Source: Acinetobacter corruptisaponis
GTDB taxonomy: Bacteria; Pseudomonadota; Gammaproteobacteria; Pseudomonadales; Moraxellaceae
NCBI RefSeq assembly: GCF_030053775.1
Contig: NZ_CP125670.1
Coordinates: 177,358 to 241,357, forward strand
DNA length: 64,000 nucleotides
Direction of reading: 5' to 3'
This document shows, in pieces, positions 45,528 through 54,694 of the stretch. Each line of letters opens with the position of its first letter. Positions within the stretch are counted from its first letter, which is position 1. The position numbers were made by a program, and so were the translations under genes. The notes beneath the pieces were generated by a model. That model saw only the letters and a program-made list of their open reading frames with translations, ran no database searches and was not told the DNA's origin.

Positions 45528-46487
45528 ATGAATGATTTTCCTCCAGGAGTAGTTGTCACTGCAGCCGCAATACAACTGGATACAGAGATTGGCAATATCA
45601 AAAAAAACCTTGAGTCTTGCTTATTTCTTGCAGAAGCGGCCGTAGAGGCAGGAGCTACATGGATTGGACTACCAGAGTTTTTTAACTCAGGAATCTCTTG
45701 GGATCCTAGCTTAGTTGACGCAATAGAGTTCGAGAACGGACAATCTGCTCAGTTCATGCAAGGATTTTCAAAGAAACATTCAGTTGTCATTGGTGGCTCA
45801 TTTCTTTGTCGCGTTCCTGAAGGTGGTGTGCGAAATCGTTATTTATGCTTTAGCAATGGGCGATTGATAGGTAAGCATGATAAGGATATTCCAACTATGT
45901 GGGAGAGCTCCTTTTATGAAAGTGCTGATAAAAATGATTTAGGTATTATCGGAGATGTAGGTGGAGTTCGAATAGGGTCTGCAGTTTGTTGGGAGTTTAT
46001 GCGAACTAATACATCAAGAAGAATGAAAAACCAAGTTGATATCGTAATGGGCGGCTCTCACTGGTGGAGCATGCCCTTGAATTGGCCTAATTGGTTGGTT
46101 GGTAAGGCAGAGGAGATTAATAGTAATAACTTGATAAAGTCTGTTCAGGAGACTGCTCGTTTAATTGGTGCTCCAATAATTCATGCATCTCATTGCAATA
46201 GATTTAGCTGCAAACTTCCAATCACCTCATTTATGAAATATCACGGTGTTCTAGAGGGGCACACAGCAATTTTAGATGCAGATGGAGAAATTTTAGCTCA
46301 CCGAACTAAAGATGAAGGTGAAGGATTTGTTATAGCAACTATATCTTTAGGTAATGTCAAGTCTACAAGATCGATACCAGAAAGATTTTGGCTTCGCAAA
46401 CGTACTGTATTAGGGGCTGCCTCTTGGTATTTATACGGAGCTATAGGTAGTTTCTGGTATAAAAAAAATGTAAGAAATTTACTTTGA
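45528..46487 (+). CDS. Carbon-nitrogen hydrolase (nitrilase superfamily)
   Basis: A 319-residue protein with the nitrilase triad: E50 in GLPEFF, K119 in HDKDIP and C154 in SAVCWEF. The family hydrolyses nitriles, amides or N-carbamoyl compounds in the cytoplasm; the substrate cannot be told from sequence. GAGGTAAG gives the start at 45528. The divergent AraC regulator (now truncated) would have sensed the substrate. The gene is a metabolic passenger unlike its plasmid-biology neighbours. Confidence 0.8.
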   Translation: MNDFPPGVVVTAAAIQLDTEIGNIKKNLESCLFLAEAAVEAGATWIGLPEFFNSGISWDPSLVDAIEFENGQSAQFMQGFSKKHSVVIGGSFLCRVPEGGVRNRYLCFSNGRLIGKHDKDIPTMWESSFYESADKNDLGIIGDVGGVRIGSAVCWEFMRTNTSRRMKNQVDIVMGGSHWWSMPLNWPNWLVGKAEEINSNNLIKSVQETARLIGAPIIHASHCNRFSCKLPITSFMKYHGVLEGHTAILDADGEILAHRTKDEGEGFVIATISLGNVKSTRSIPERFWLRKRTVLGAASWYLYGAIGSFWYKKNVRNLL

Positions 46488-46534
46488 ATTAGGATGGTAA
46501 TCCTGTAATCCAGTACTTTATAAGTACTTAGTGA

Positions 46535-46592
46535 ATATATAATCAAAAATAGTAAGAATTTGAATTAATTAAACTATTTTTTGATTATATAT
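46535..46592. terminator. Long hairpin between convergent genes
   Basis: ATATATAATCAAAAATAGT (46535-46553) pairs with the segment at 46573-46592 with one bulged base. The U-rich arm could stop transcription of the nitrilase gene and of the SIR2 gene coming the other way. A smaller dyad AGTACTT-TAT-AAGTACT lies at 46512-46528. Confidence 0.45.
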
Positions 46593-46737
46593 CACCACAC
46601 ATCCAGCATGGTTTAGTTTCTTATTGTAGTAAGCTATCCTGCGCACTACAATTTTTTAACTACCGTTAATTTATAGAATTAATAAAATTTATGTGGTGTT
46701 TCTCAAAATAATGTGCTCTATAAGAACATTTTTGAAA

Positions 46738-49700
46738 TCACAATATGATAGCTGTCTTAGCTCTAGGACCTCTAAAGCTAAACCAAATAGAAATTTTTAG
46801 AGGATCACCAGGTCTTAATGCCTCCCAATCTTCTTCATCAGATATGGTAGATTTGTGTACATAAATATTTTCAGTATATTTGGATGTTTTTACGAACCCA
46901 AACTGATCGTTAATAGTTACAATTACAGCATCAAAAAATCTTTCATTCCCTTCAGAATCTCGAATCATATGTGTAGGTTTATTCTTAATCTTTGGGCTTA
47001 CATTTGATTGATTTAGATCCATAAATATTTTTAAAGCTTTTTCTTCGCTTTGATATATATATTCAAGACAAGCATGTAAAAATTTAGGCTCATAGTTAGA
47101 ATCTCTAGGTGAGTAACATTTTTTTAAATATTTTATAGCATTTTGAAAATATAAATTTTCATTTTCTTTAATATAGGAATAAGCCATCAAATAATTAATA
47201 GCACGATTATTAACATCATTTCTCAGAAAATTTAGCATACATGTTCTAGCTTCTACAAAATCATTCTTTTTTATATAGAATTTTGCATACCTTTGAACAA
47301 TATAAATATTATCACTATTTTTTCTTAAAGCCTCTTTGATCTTTTCAATTGCTCTAGGTGAGTTGTCTATTTCATCTGAAAAATCATGTTCAAGGACAGT
47401 AAGACTTTCATCATAAGGAAATTTCTTAAATCCAGCAGATAAATTATTTTCAAAATCTTTAATAATATCTACGAGATCATTTTCATTATCACAGTCTTTA
47501 ATTTCATCAAGTAAAACTAATCCTTTCGTATGATAAGGCATCGATGTTCTGTTGGATATTCTAATATTGTCATTTAACAATTTCAAACTTAAATTTCTAT
47601 ACTTTATTTTATCTTGTTTAGATGATGAATTAAGTGCAATCTTTCTATAGGCATTTGCTTTCGTATGCTCTACTGTACGCATATCATAATAGCCATCACT
47701 ACCATTGATACGTTTCAAATAATCTAAAGCTAGTTCATAGTTTGGATTTTGGTGATTGATCTCAAAAATAGCTCTTTGGTGTAATATAAATGCGTTGTTA
47801 ACACCAATATCTTGAGCGATATTGAAGATAGAATGAGCTAAGTCTTTATCATTAAACTCTTCAGCTAGTATTCTTCCTTTTAGAATAAAATCTAAAGCTT
47901 TTGAATCTGTATCAAAGCCAATATTTAAGTATCTTATTATTTTTATTAATTGTTGAGCTTTATCCATTTCTGAAAGAAAGGCTTGCTTGAAAACATGTTG
48001 TGCTATATAGGAATGTCTAGTTGTATATACAATATCATTTACCCTATAACTATAATAGCTCGTAACTAATAGTTCTAAAGGTTGCAGAAACTTTTCTTTA
48101 AATTGTTCAAAATTGATACCACTAAGCCTCTTGATCATTCCCGCTCTTAGCTCAAGACCGTGTCGATGAAAACAGCAAATACTTAAATAAAGATCCTTTG
48201 CTGCTCTATCATAAATTCCTTCATATTCATCTTTAATAATCTCTGAAAATTCTTGACCATAATGAGTAGCTTCCAACAATGTCACCAAAAGTTGATTATT
48301 ACTTTTTTCTTTAATGAATTTATACTTATCTATATCACTTAATTCTTTTAAACTTCCTTCTGCTTTAAATTCTTTTAATTTGTTTACTAAATTTTTAACT
48401 TCAAAATCATTTAAATCTCTTAAGCTGAAAAAGTTTGGATTTAGCTTATCTAAAATATTTTCACTGTTATTCCATTCATTAGTTCTAGCAGCTCCAACAA
48501 TTAGAATCTTAGAGCAATCTTTAATTGAAAAATTCTTAATCTCCAATATTTCTGTCTGATGCTCTAAAATATTATCAACAAATAATATTATTGGCTCTTT
48601 AATTAATTTAATTAGTTCAAATATTAATTTTGTATTTAAGGTAGCCCCCTCACTAAGATAGAAACAGTTGCCATTAAACTTAGAAACCCCATTCCATGCT
48701 AGTCTCTTTAGTAGAACACTTTTACCACTACCTGCATAACCATTAATTATTAAAAAATTAAATAATTGATTCGATATTTCAAAATTTTCAAATAATTCAA
48801 CTTCTAAGGTTCTTTCAATAGCTCTTTGAAAGTCTAAATTTTTAGCAATCCAGCTAAATCCATGAGCATTTCCTCTATAGAAAATCTCATTATTATAATT
48901 ATCAGATTCTCCTTTTATTTCATCAGTCATTTCAACATATAGAAGTTGTTTTAACAGATATGTTTCTAATTCATTAGATGGTCTATCATTAGATGGAATC
49001 AGTTTAGAAATAACGGAATCATTCTTTAAAACATTATTTAATGACAATATATTCGAATCTTGTTTGCTTTTTATTTCACTTAAAAAATCATATAAATTAT
49101 TAACTTTACATAAGAGATTTTTAGATTCCCAATAATCTTTATACATTTCATCCATAAATGGATCTAACCATATGTGACGAGTACGATTAACACCTTCTTT
49201 TTCTAAATCATCTAAAATACCTACAATATTATTGTCACCTAAACCATAACCATAAAAAATGACTAAATCGCTAGTTAAACATTCTTTTAAATACTGATAA
49301 AGACTAGACCTATTTTCTTGGTGTCTTCGATAATCACTACAAGATATAACTAAAGGAGTTCTTGCGTCATTAGGTCTAGAAATACATCCATGTATTTTTA
49401 CAATTGGTAACTTATCAGGATTCACTACTACTTTTTGCAGTGAATCATTGTCACTAATAATTTTTTCTATTTTTTGCAATGCTGACTTATTTTCTCTATA
49501 AGCTTTTTCGATTGCTTCATCATAATTAGTTGTAAAAATAGCCTTCCATTTAAACTCAGATAAAAGTTGATGTTCATTTGTTGGATCAAAGTCACAAACT
49601 AATTCTTTGATAAAAAGATCAAAATTCTCCCTACCAGCTTTCTGTATAGCCATAGTAGAAGCAAAATCTAATGTAAGATGATTAGGGGTATTGCCAAGAA

Positions 49701-49842
49701 ACTCTTCATTTATTTTTTGTAATAACTCATTACCAGTAAAGCCTATTCTTTTTTTTTCGCGGTCAGTACAATTATAAGAGGCACCTGCACCCAAAAATAA
49801 TACTGCTTTTCCTTGTAAGATTTGTTTCTCGGTGTAATCCAT
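46738..49842 (-). CDS. SIR2-NTPase-TPR-cold-shock-domain protein, probable defence gene
   Basis: About 1034 residues; two adjacent ATGs, the second (49842) better spaced from GAGG. Numbered from the ATG at 49845: a SIR2-type NAD-binding domain (GAGAS 19-23, TTNYD 105-109, H152, YGYGLGD 198-204), a STAND-like P-loop NTPase (Walker A GYAGSGKS 369-376, Walker B ILFVDN 420-425), helical TPR-like repeats about 600-930, and a C-terminal cold-shock/S1-like fold (FGFVKTSKYTENIYVHKST). SIR2 domains of Avs5, DSR and Thoeris deplete NAD+ on phage infection. By analogy this is a single-gene abortive-infection system in which the CSD may sense nucleic acid; that is inference. Confidence 0.75.
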   Translation of the reverse strand: MDYTEKQILQGKAVLFLGAGASYNCTDREKKRIGFTGNELLQKINEEFLGNTPNHLTLDFASTMAIQKAGRENFDLFIKELVCDFDPTNEHQLLSEFKWKAIFTTNYDEAIEKAYRENKSALQKIEKIISDNDSLQKVVVNPDKLPIVKIHGCISRPNDARTPLVISCSDYRRHQENRSSLYQYLKECLTSDLVIFYGYGLGDNNIVGILDDLEKEGVNRTRHIWLDPFMDEMYKDYWESKNLLCKVNNLYDFLSEIKSKQDSNILSLNNVLKNDSVISKLIPSNDRPSNELETYLLKQLLYVEMTDEIKGESDNYNNEIFYRGNAHGFSWIAKNLDFQRAIERTLEVELFENFEISNQLFNFLIINGYAGSGKSVLLKRLAWNGVSKFNGNCFYLSEGATLNTKLIFELIKLIKEPIILFVDNILEHQTEILEIKNFSIKDCSKILIVGAARTNEWNNSENILDKLNPNFFSLRDLNDFEVKNLVNKLKEFKAEGSLKELSDIDKYKFIKEKSNNQLLVTLLEATHYGQEFSEIIKDEYEGIYDRAAKDLYLSICCFHRHGLELRAGMIKRLSGINFEQFKEKFLQPLELLVTSYYSYRVNDIVYTTRHSYIAQHVFKQAFLSEMDKAQQLIKIIRYLNIGFDTDSKALDFILKGRILAEEFNDKDLAHSIFNIAQDIGVNNAFILHQRAIFEINHQNPNYELALDYLKRINGSDGYYDMRTVEHTKANAYRKIALNSSSKQDKIKYRNLSLKLLNDNIRISNRTSMPYHTKGLVLLDEIKDCDNENDLVDIIKDFENNLSAGFKKFPYDESLTVLEHDFSDEIDNSPRAIEKIKEALRKNSDNIYIVQRYAKFYIKKNDFVEARTCMLNFLRNDVNNRAINYLMAYSYIKENENLYFQNAIKYLKKCYSPRDSNYEPKFLHACLEYIYQSEEKALKIFMDLNQSNVSPKIKNKPTHMIRDSEGNERFFDAVIVTINDQFGFVKTSKYTENIYVHKSTISDEEDWEALRPGDPLKISIWFSFRGPRAKTAIIL

Positions 49843-50032
49843 CATTGCCTCATAAAAATCTATTGTAAGCGCACTTTTAGAAATTATTCTAAGTACTCAA
49901 CTTTAAAAATTATCGTTTAACTATACCTTAAAGAGAATCAGATAAAATAACAATTTGTTTATCATAGAACTACTTATCTAAATTTAATGATAGAATTATC
50001 ATTAATATTACCTTTTGATGATCAAATGATAA

Positions 50033-50677
50033 ATGACAATTAGAATTTATGTTCGAGCAAGTACGAAAGATCAAGATGCAGAAAGGGCATTAGATGATTT
50101 AAAAAAATTTGCTCTATCCATAGAAGGTGACGTTAAAAAGTATGTAGAAAATGAATCGGGCACAAAGCTTGATAGACCTGTTCTAAATCGACTCCTTGAT
50201 GACTCATCGAATGATGACACTTTATTAGTCGAAAGTGTAGATCGCTTATCTCGACTTTCACAAAATGACTTTGAAATCTTGAAAAATCGTATCAAAGAGA
50301 AAGGCTTAAAACTAGTAGTTGCTGATTTGCCAACTACACATATGCTTGTCAATTCAGCCGATAATACCACTAGCTCAATTCTCAATCTTGTAAATAATAT
50401 GCTGATTGATTTGTTAGCTACAATGGCTCGATTAGATAATGACAAGCGTAGAGAGCGAATTAAGCAAGGTTTAGAAAGAAGTGGATATAAGCCTACAGGT
50501 AAAAAGGTAGATATAGCTAAACATGCACGAATCAAAGAGCTCAATAATAAAGGCTTAACCAAAGAAGAAATAGCCAAAGCAGTTGGCTGCGGTGTTGCTA
50601 CTGTTTATAGAGTTATTAAGCCAAAAAATAGAGTTGTAAATGCTAGTCTACAGTTAGATACTACCATCTTGGAATAA
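50033..50677 (+). CDS. Serine recombinase (resolvase/invertase family)
   Basis: A 214-residue protein. RIYVRAST carries the nucleophile Ser10; VESVDRLSRLS has the conserved Arg residues; a long E helix follows (RLDNDKRRERIKQGLERSGYK). A C-terminal helix-turn-helix spans about 165-197 (LTKEEIAKAVGCGVATVYRVI). Such enzymes resolve plasmid multimers or transposon cointegrates. It is divergent from the SIR2 gene and the PIN-like gene follows 25 bp later. Confidence 0.85.
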   Translation: MTIRIYVRASTKDQDAERALDDLKKFALSIEGDVKKYVENESGTKLDRPVLNRLLDDSSNDDTLLVESVDRLSRLSQNDFEILKNRIKEKGLKLVVADLPTTHMLVNSADNTTSSILNLVNNMLIDLLATMARLDNDKRRERIKQGLERSGYKPTGKKVDIAKHARIKELNNKGLTKEEIAKAVGCGVATVYRVIKPKNRVVNASLQLDTTILE

Positions 50678-50702
50678 TTTGACTTTTTCATAGGTGTTTT
50701 TT

Positions 50703-51281
50703 ATGGCAAAAATTTATATTGATACAAATATATTTTTAGATTTTTATCAAGCATCTATGGATAGGCTCAATGTATTTGAAGAAATTAAAAAATTTTCATC
50801 TGATATTATCTTAACAGAACAGACTATAAATGAATTTAGTCGCAATAGGTCTGCTAGATTAAACAATTTAGCAAATAGTATTGAAAAAGAGACGACAATT
50901 AAGATTTATACAACTGCTATAGTACAGTCATTACCAGACTTTTCGAAATGGAGTGAAGTAAAGAAAGAAGCAGAAGGATTAGCAAAAAAAATTTCTAAGC
51001 AGTTATATTCTTTAGCTACTGATATCAGTCTAGATCCCGTAAACACCGCATTTGAGGATCTTGTTAGGGTTACAACTATTTATCCAATAACACAAAAGAA
51101 CATTTTTGATGCAAATAATAGAAAATTATTGGGTAATCCACCTACATCTCCTGACAAACATACTATTGGCGATGAGATTATTTGGGAAATGATGTGTGCT
51201 GAATTAACAGGAGACTTTCACTTGGGAGATTCTAGACAGCTAACCGATAAAAGTCTTCTGCCATTTGATTTGGTGTCTTAA
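50703..51281 (+). pseudogene. PIN-like nuclease gene truncated by IS3
   Basis: The N-terminus KIYIDTNIFLDFY carries the first PIN acidic residue; TEQTINEF and later HTIGDEIIWE give further acidic residues. This fits the PIN-like family of RNases often used in defence or as toxins. AGGTG lies 6 bases before the ATG at 50703. Native sequence ends near 51189; the final ~30 codons belong to the IS3 end, so the last catalytic acid and C-terminus are lost. The missing part is not found beyond the IS. Confidence 0.65.
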
Positions 51282-52101
51282 AATCCAAGCCTTTTTGAAT
51301 TCTTCGCTGATTATAAAATAACTCTATATATTTTGTAATATCCGCTTTGGCTTCTTCCCTTGTTTTGTAGTTGCGATGATGGACTAGTTCATTTTTGAGT
51401 ATGCCCCAGAAACTCTCTATCGGTGCATTATCAAAGCAGTCGCCTTTTTTGCTCATTGAACCCTGAAAATCAAATTTCTCAAGTAAGTTTCGATATTCAT
51501 TACTGCAATATTGGCTGCCTCTGTCTGAATGTACAATGAGATCTTTAGCAGGTTTCTGATTGCGAATAGCCATATTCAATGCATCACAAACAAGCTTGGC
51601 TGTCATGCGCTCATTTAAGCTATAGCCAACAACCTGTTTCGTGTAAAGATCTTTGACAGCTGCCAAGTACAACCAGCCCTCAGCCGTCCAAATGTAGGTA
51701 ATGTCACTCGACCACGCAAGATTAGGCTTCGTCATTGAAAACTGTTGCTTGAGTAAATTGTCATAAATAGAACGGTTGTGATCACTGTTCGTGGTTCTTT
51801 TGAAACGCTTATGGCGCTTACAATACAACTGATTTGATTTTTTTATTTGGCGCACAGCATACGTACTTATTTTGATACCTTGCGCTTGTAAATGCTTGGT
51901 TAATCGAACATAGCCATAGCTTTGTTTGGTTTCTTCATGGGCTATTTTGACCAAAATTGTCTGCTGATTTCGCTGAATTGATCTTTTACTCATGCCTCGC
52001 TTTAGCCAATCATAAAAGCGAGAAACGGATACACGAAGTAATCGAGCCATTAAAATAATCGGAAATAAGTGGCTTTGCGATTTCATATAGGCGTACCTCA
52101 C
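51232..52101 (-). CDS. IS3-family OrfB transposase, copy 1
   Basis: A 289-residue rve-type transposase: HTH_21 region (YGYVRLTKHLQAQGI), first Asp in WSSDITYI, second in VHSDRGSQY, Glu in APIESFWGILKNE. Intact, and it could supply activity for the broken copy 2. A slippery A-run at the end of OrfA allows OrfAB fusion. Confidence 0.88.
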   Translation of the reverse strand: MRYAYMKSQSHLFPIILMARLLRVSVSRFYDWLKRGMSKRSIQRNQQTILVKIAHEETKQSYGYVRLTKHLQAQGIKISTYAVRQIKKSNQLYCKRHKRFKRTTNSDHNRSIYDNLLKQQFSMTKPNLAWSSDITYIWTAEGWLYLAAVKDLYTKQVVGYSLNERMTAKLVCDALNMAIRNQKPAKDLIVHSDRGSQYCSNEYRNLLEKFDFQGSMSKKGDCFDNAPIESFWGILKNELVHHRNYKTREEAKADITKYIELFYNQRRIQKGLDFKTPNQMAEDFYRLAV

Positions 52102-52397
52102 TGACTTTCTTTGGCAAAGTACGCTGCTGCCTTTTTTAAAAATTCACGTTCCATTTCAGCTGTTTTGAGCTGTTGTTTAAGCTTCTTATTTTCTTCGAGT
52201 AAGGCGTTTAGATCGGGCGAATACTGTTTTGTGCCTGCTAAAGTTCCAGCCTTTGCTTTGTTATTCCAGTTCGAAAGGGTTTGCATTGAAATGCCAAGTT
52301 GTCTAGCGGATTCCGATACATTACCTTGGTTCTCTTCAATGGCTTTTATGGCTTCAGCTTTAAATTCTGCGGTGTAAGTCTTCTGTTTCTTGCTCAT
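52098..52397 (-). CDS. IS3-family OrfA, copy 1
   Basis: A 99-residue protein with helix-turn-helix (SESARQLGISMQTLSNW) and leucine-zipper tail (LLEENKKLKQQLKTAEMEREFL). It differs from copy 2 OrfA at five residues. Confidence 0.85.
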   Translation of the reverse strand: MSKKQKTYTAEFKAEAIKAIEENQGNVSESARQLGISMQTLSNWNNKAKAGTLAGTKQYSPDLNALLEENKKLKQQLKTAEMEREFLKKAAAYFAKESQ

Positions 52398-52463
52398 GGT
52401 AAACTCCTAATGAGTATGTATAGTTTACCAAGTTAAACCCTCCTGTTTTTTAAGCACACATCA

Positions 52464-52670
52464 GTAGATCCTAAGCCGAATACTCAGGACTTTAAACTGT
52501 TAAAAAATGTATTTGAAAACATCATAGAGCCTTTATTAAAGCCTGAACAGAACTTAGCAATTTCAGCATTTACACAGGGTGTTAAAAATAGAAGTACATT
52601 TATTCTTAAAAAAGAGAAAGATCGAGAGCAAAATAAAGATGATGATTCTAATACACCAACGTTTTTTTAA
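52464..52670 (+). pseudogene. C-terminal gene fragment beside IS3 copy 1
   Basis: An open frame of about 68 codons runs from the IS edge to a TAA at 52668-52670 (KLLKNVFENIIEPLLKPEQN, then a Lys/Asp-rich tail). It has no start and is not the missing end of the PIN-like gene, so DNA was lost or exchanged at the IS. Family unknown. Confidence 0.45.
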
Positions 52671-52755
52671 GGATGTAAACACTAATGATAAAAGTACATA
52701 ACGAAAATATATTAAATAAAATCCGTAAGAATTAATTTTTATCATATATGATTGA

Positions 52756-53397
52756 ATGGGACTTGGGCTTATTATGTATTCCTTTATAGAACTAATATTA
52801 AAAGAGAATATGCAATTATCAGCAATAATTGGTGCTTTGATTTTTTTTACAATTCTTTTGGTTATATCAATAGGTTTCTCAGTAAGAATGAATAAAATAA
52901 ATCATAATAAGACGGATTTGATTCGAGATGCTAAAGTAGAAGATATTGAATTTATTTTTAAGAATATATTGGAGGGTTCAAGAAATGGTTACTTTCATCC
53001 AGATTTGTATAATGTTGAAAATGCAAAAATGGGATTACAGGAAAACATTAGAACAATTATTGAAGAAAATTATCGCTTAGATAGTAACAGACCTGATTCT
53101 TGGGCATTCATATATGAAAAAAACGGACTACCTATTTCAGTGCTCATTTTGTCACGATCACTTACTCAAGGGTTTGAAATATGGATTATGGCTACAGAAA
53201 AAGAATACCAAAATAAAGGTTATGCAAAAGAATTGCTGAACTTTATTTTAAATAATTTCAAAAATCAAAAAACAGTCATAGAGGCGCATTGTTATATTAA
53301 GTCTGAAATTATGATGAAAATGCTGAAAGATAAAGGGTTTGAACAAGTTGAAAATAATTCACAAAATAAAAACTTGTTTAGAATCAATAATATGTAG
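52756..53397 (+). CDS. GNAT acetyltransferase with N-terminal membrane segment
   Basis: About 213 residues. One membrane segment near residues 18-43 (ALIFFTILLVISIGF), then a GNAT fold: N-terminal IRDAKVEDIEFIFKNIL, a core EIWIMATEKEYQNKGYAKELL that contains the acetyl-CoA loop Q/NKGYAK, and a C-terminal KDKGFEQVE. Membrane anchoring of a GNAT is unusual. The start is uncertain (52756, or the ATG at 52774). The substrate is unknown. Confidence 0.7.
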   Translation: MGLGLIMYSFIELILKENMQLSAIIGALIFFTILLVISIGFSVRMNKINHNKTDLIRDAKVEDIEFIFKNILEGSRNGYFHPDLYNVENAKMGLQENIRTIIEENYRLDSNRPDSWAFIYEKNGLPISVLILSRSLTQGFEIWIMATEKEYQNKGYAKELLNFILNNFKNQKTVIEAHCYIKSEIMMKMLKDKGFEQVENNSQNKNLFRINNM

Positions 53398-53433
53398 CTT
53401 TTATTTAACATAATTAGCCTACTTTACGGTTTA

Positions 53434-54330
53434 TCAAGTTCGGCTTTTTGCTCTTGGATGACTATTGTTGTATTCCTCTTTCATGGTTGTTTCATCGACA
53501 TAAGTGTATATCTGCGTAGTATTGAGATCCGCATGGCCTAGCATTTCCTGAATATCCCGAATACCTACTTTAGATGACAGTAAATGTGTGGCAAATGTAT
53601 GTCTTAAGGTATGAGGATTTGATTTCTGAGTTATGCCTTTATCCCTAAATAACTTCTTTACACGTTCATTGATTTGGGTTCGAGAAAGTTGCTTACCTGT
53701 AGTAGTTGTAAAGACATAATCATGATTCTGGCTTAAATTCTTTTGCATTATATGATTACGTTCAAGTAGCCATAATTCTAAGGCTTGTATTGCTTTCGAG
53801 CCAATCGGTACGATACGTTCTTTATTACCTTTACCAGTAATTCTTAATAATTTTTCATCCGTGTTAATTTTGCATATTTCTAAACTGTGTAATTCCTCAA
53901 GTCGTAATCCTGAGCTATAAGCAATTTCAACTAAGGCTAGATCTCTAATCTGGTTTGTCTTATATTTTGGATCTGGTTTTACAGGATTATCAAGAACATC
54001 ATTCATAACATTGATCGAATGATAATTTGGTAGTTTTTTATTCTCGCCTTTGATTTTAATATCAATGGTTGGGTTTGAATTTATAATTTCTTCATTAAAT
54101 AAATATTTGAAATAGTTTTTTATACCTGCTATTTCCTTTTTTATGGTGTCTATTGAAATTCCACATTGCTGTCTATGTGCAATAAATTGGTATATGTCAG
54201 ATTTCTCAATAACCAAAATATCTGTCTTTATATAATCAAGAAAATGCACCAATGCTTCCTCGTACCCTTTTATTGTTAAAGGTGATTTGTTTTCTGTGAT
54301 TAATTTATTTCTCCATTTATCAATATACAT
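53434..54330 (-). CDS. XerC/XerD-like tyrosine recombinase
   Basis: A 298-residue protein of standard Xer length. The N-terminal SAM-like core-binding domain spans about 1-90. Catalytic residues: Arg in SSGLRLEEL, Lys in ITGKGNKER, HTLRHTFATHLL (HxxR), LGHADLNTTQIYTYV (second His and nucleophile Tyr). It probably acts on plasmid or cassette sites. It is convergent with the GNAT gene. An ATTTAACATAA half-site resembling one arm of Acinetobacter pdif lies between them near 53402, without a good second arm. Confidence 0.88.
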   Translation of the reverse strand: MYIDKWRNKLITENKSPLTIKGYEEALVHFLDYIKTDILVIEKSDIYQFIAHRQQCGISIDTIKKEIAGIKNYFKYLFNEEIINSNPTIDIKIKGENKKLPNYHSINVMNDVLDNPVKPDPKYKTNQIRDLALVEIAYSSGLRLEELHSLEICKINTDEKLLRITGKGNKERIVPIGSKAIQALELWLLERNHIMQKNLSQNHDYVFTTTTGKQLSRTQINERVKKLFRDKGITQKSNPHTLRHTFATHLLSSKVGIRDIQEMLGHADLNTTQIYTYVDETTMKEEYNNSHPRAKSRT

Positions 54331-54481
54331 TTTTACCCTGATAGCCAGTTTGCTCAGTTCCTATTTTAAGTTAATTCTTAATGAAAAAATATGTATAAAT
54401 TTGCAAAAATAAAGTCCGAAAATTCTACTTATGTTATAATTTAATCAAATGAAAAGTATCTTCACATAGAGGTGCAATGAT

Positions 54482-54694
54482 ATGAATATTATGACTGAAA
54501 AAGATGCAAAACATCTATCTGGCAAGGAAATCCTCGAGGGTCTTTTTGAAGATCAACGAGCAGCTGCTCGTAATCCTCAACACCCTGTAAATGATCAATT
54601 ACGTGCCACTTTAAAAGCTAAAGCTGAGAAACTACAAAAATTAAAAAATCAAGAAAAAACAAGTGAGTCCACAGCAAGCTATGACAGAACGTGA
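54482..54694 (+). CDS. Probable antitoxin of the zeta-like toxin
   Basis: A 70-residue acidic/helical protein. GAGGTG lies 7 bases before the ATG at 54482. It overlaps the start of the toxin gene by 32 bases, the usual antitoxin-first layout. No named antitoxin family recognised: not a typical epsilon or PezA, although AAARNPQHPVNDQLRATLKAKAEKL appears to be its conserved core. It would bind and block the downstream kinase. Confidence 0.6.
   Translation: MNIMTEKDAKHLSGKEILEGLFEDQRAAARNPQHPVNDQLRATLKAKAEKLQKLKNQEKTSESTASYDRT

Larger units (their letters stand above)
51190..52463 (-). mobile_element. IS3-family insertion sequence, copy 1 (1274 bp)
   Basis: Imperfect terminal inverted repeats starting TGATGTGTGCT (51190) and ending AGCACACATCA (52463). 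Same length and orientation as the copy at 60708-61981. No target duplication is visible (AAA left, GTA right). Both transposase frames are open. Confidence 0.85.

Noticed and set aside
50071..50577. 168-codon minus-strand frame inside the serine recombinase gene
   Set aside because: The plus-strand frame has all resolvase motifs; the opposite frame is a shadow.
53401..53430. Possible pdif (XerC/XerD) site
   Set aside because: ATTTAACATAA looks like one arm, but the 11 bases after a 6-base spacer match the other arm at only about three positions. No convincing full pdif site was found elsewhere by eye.
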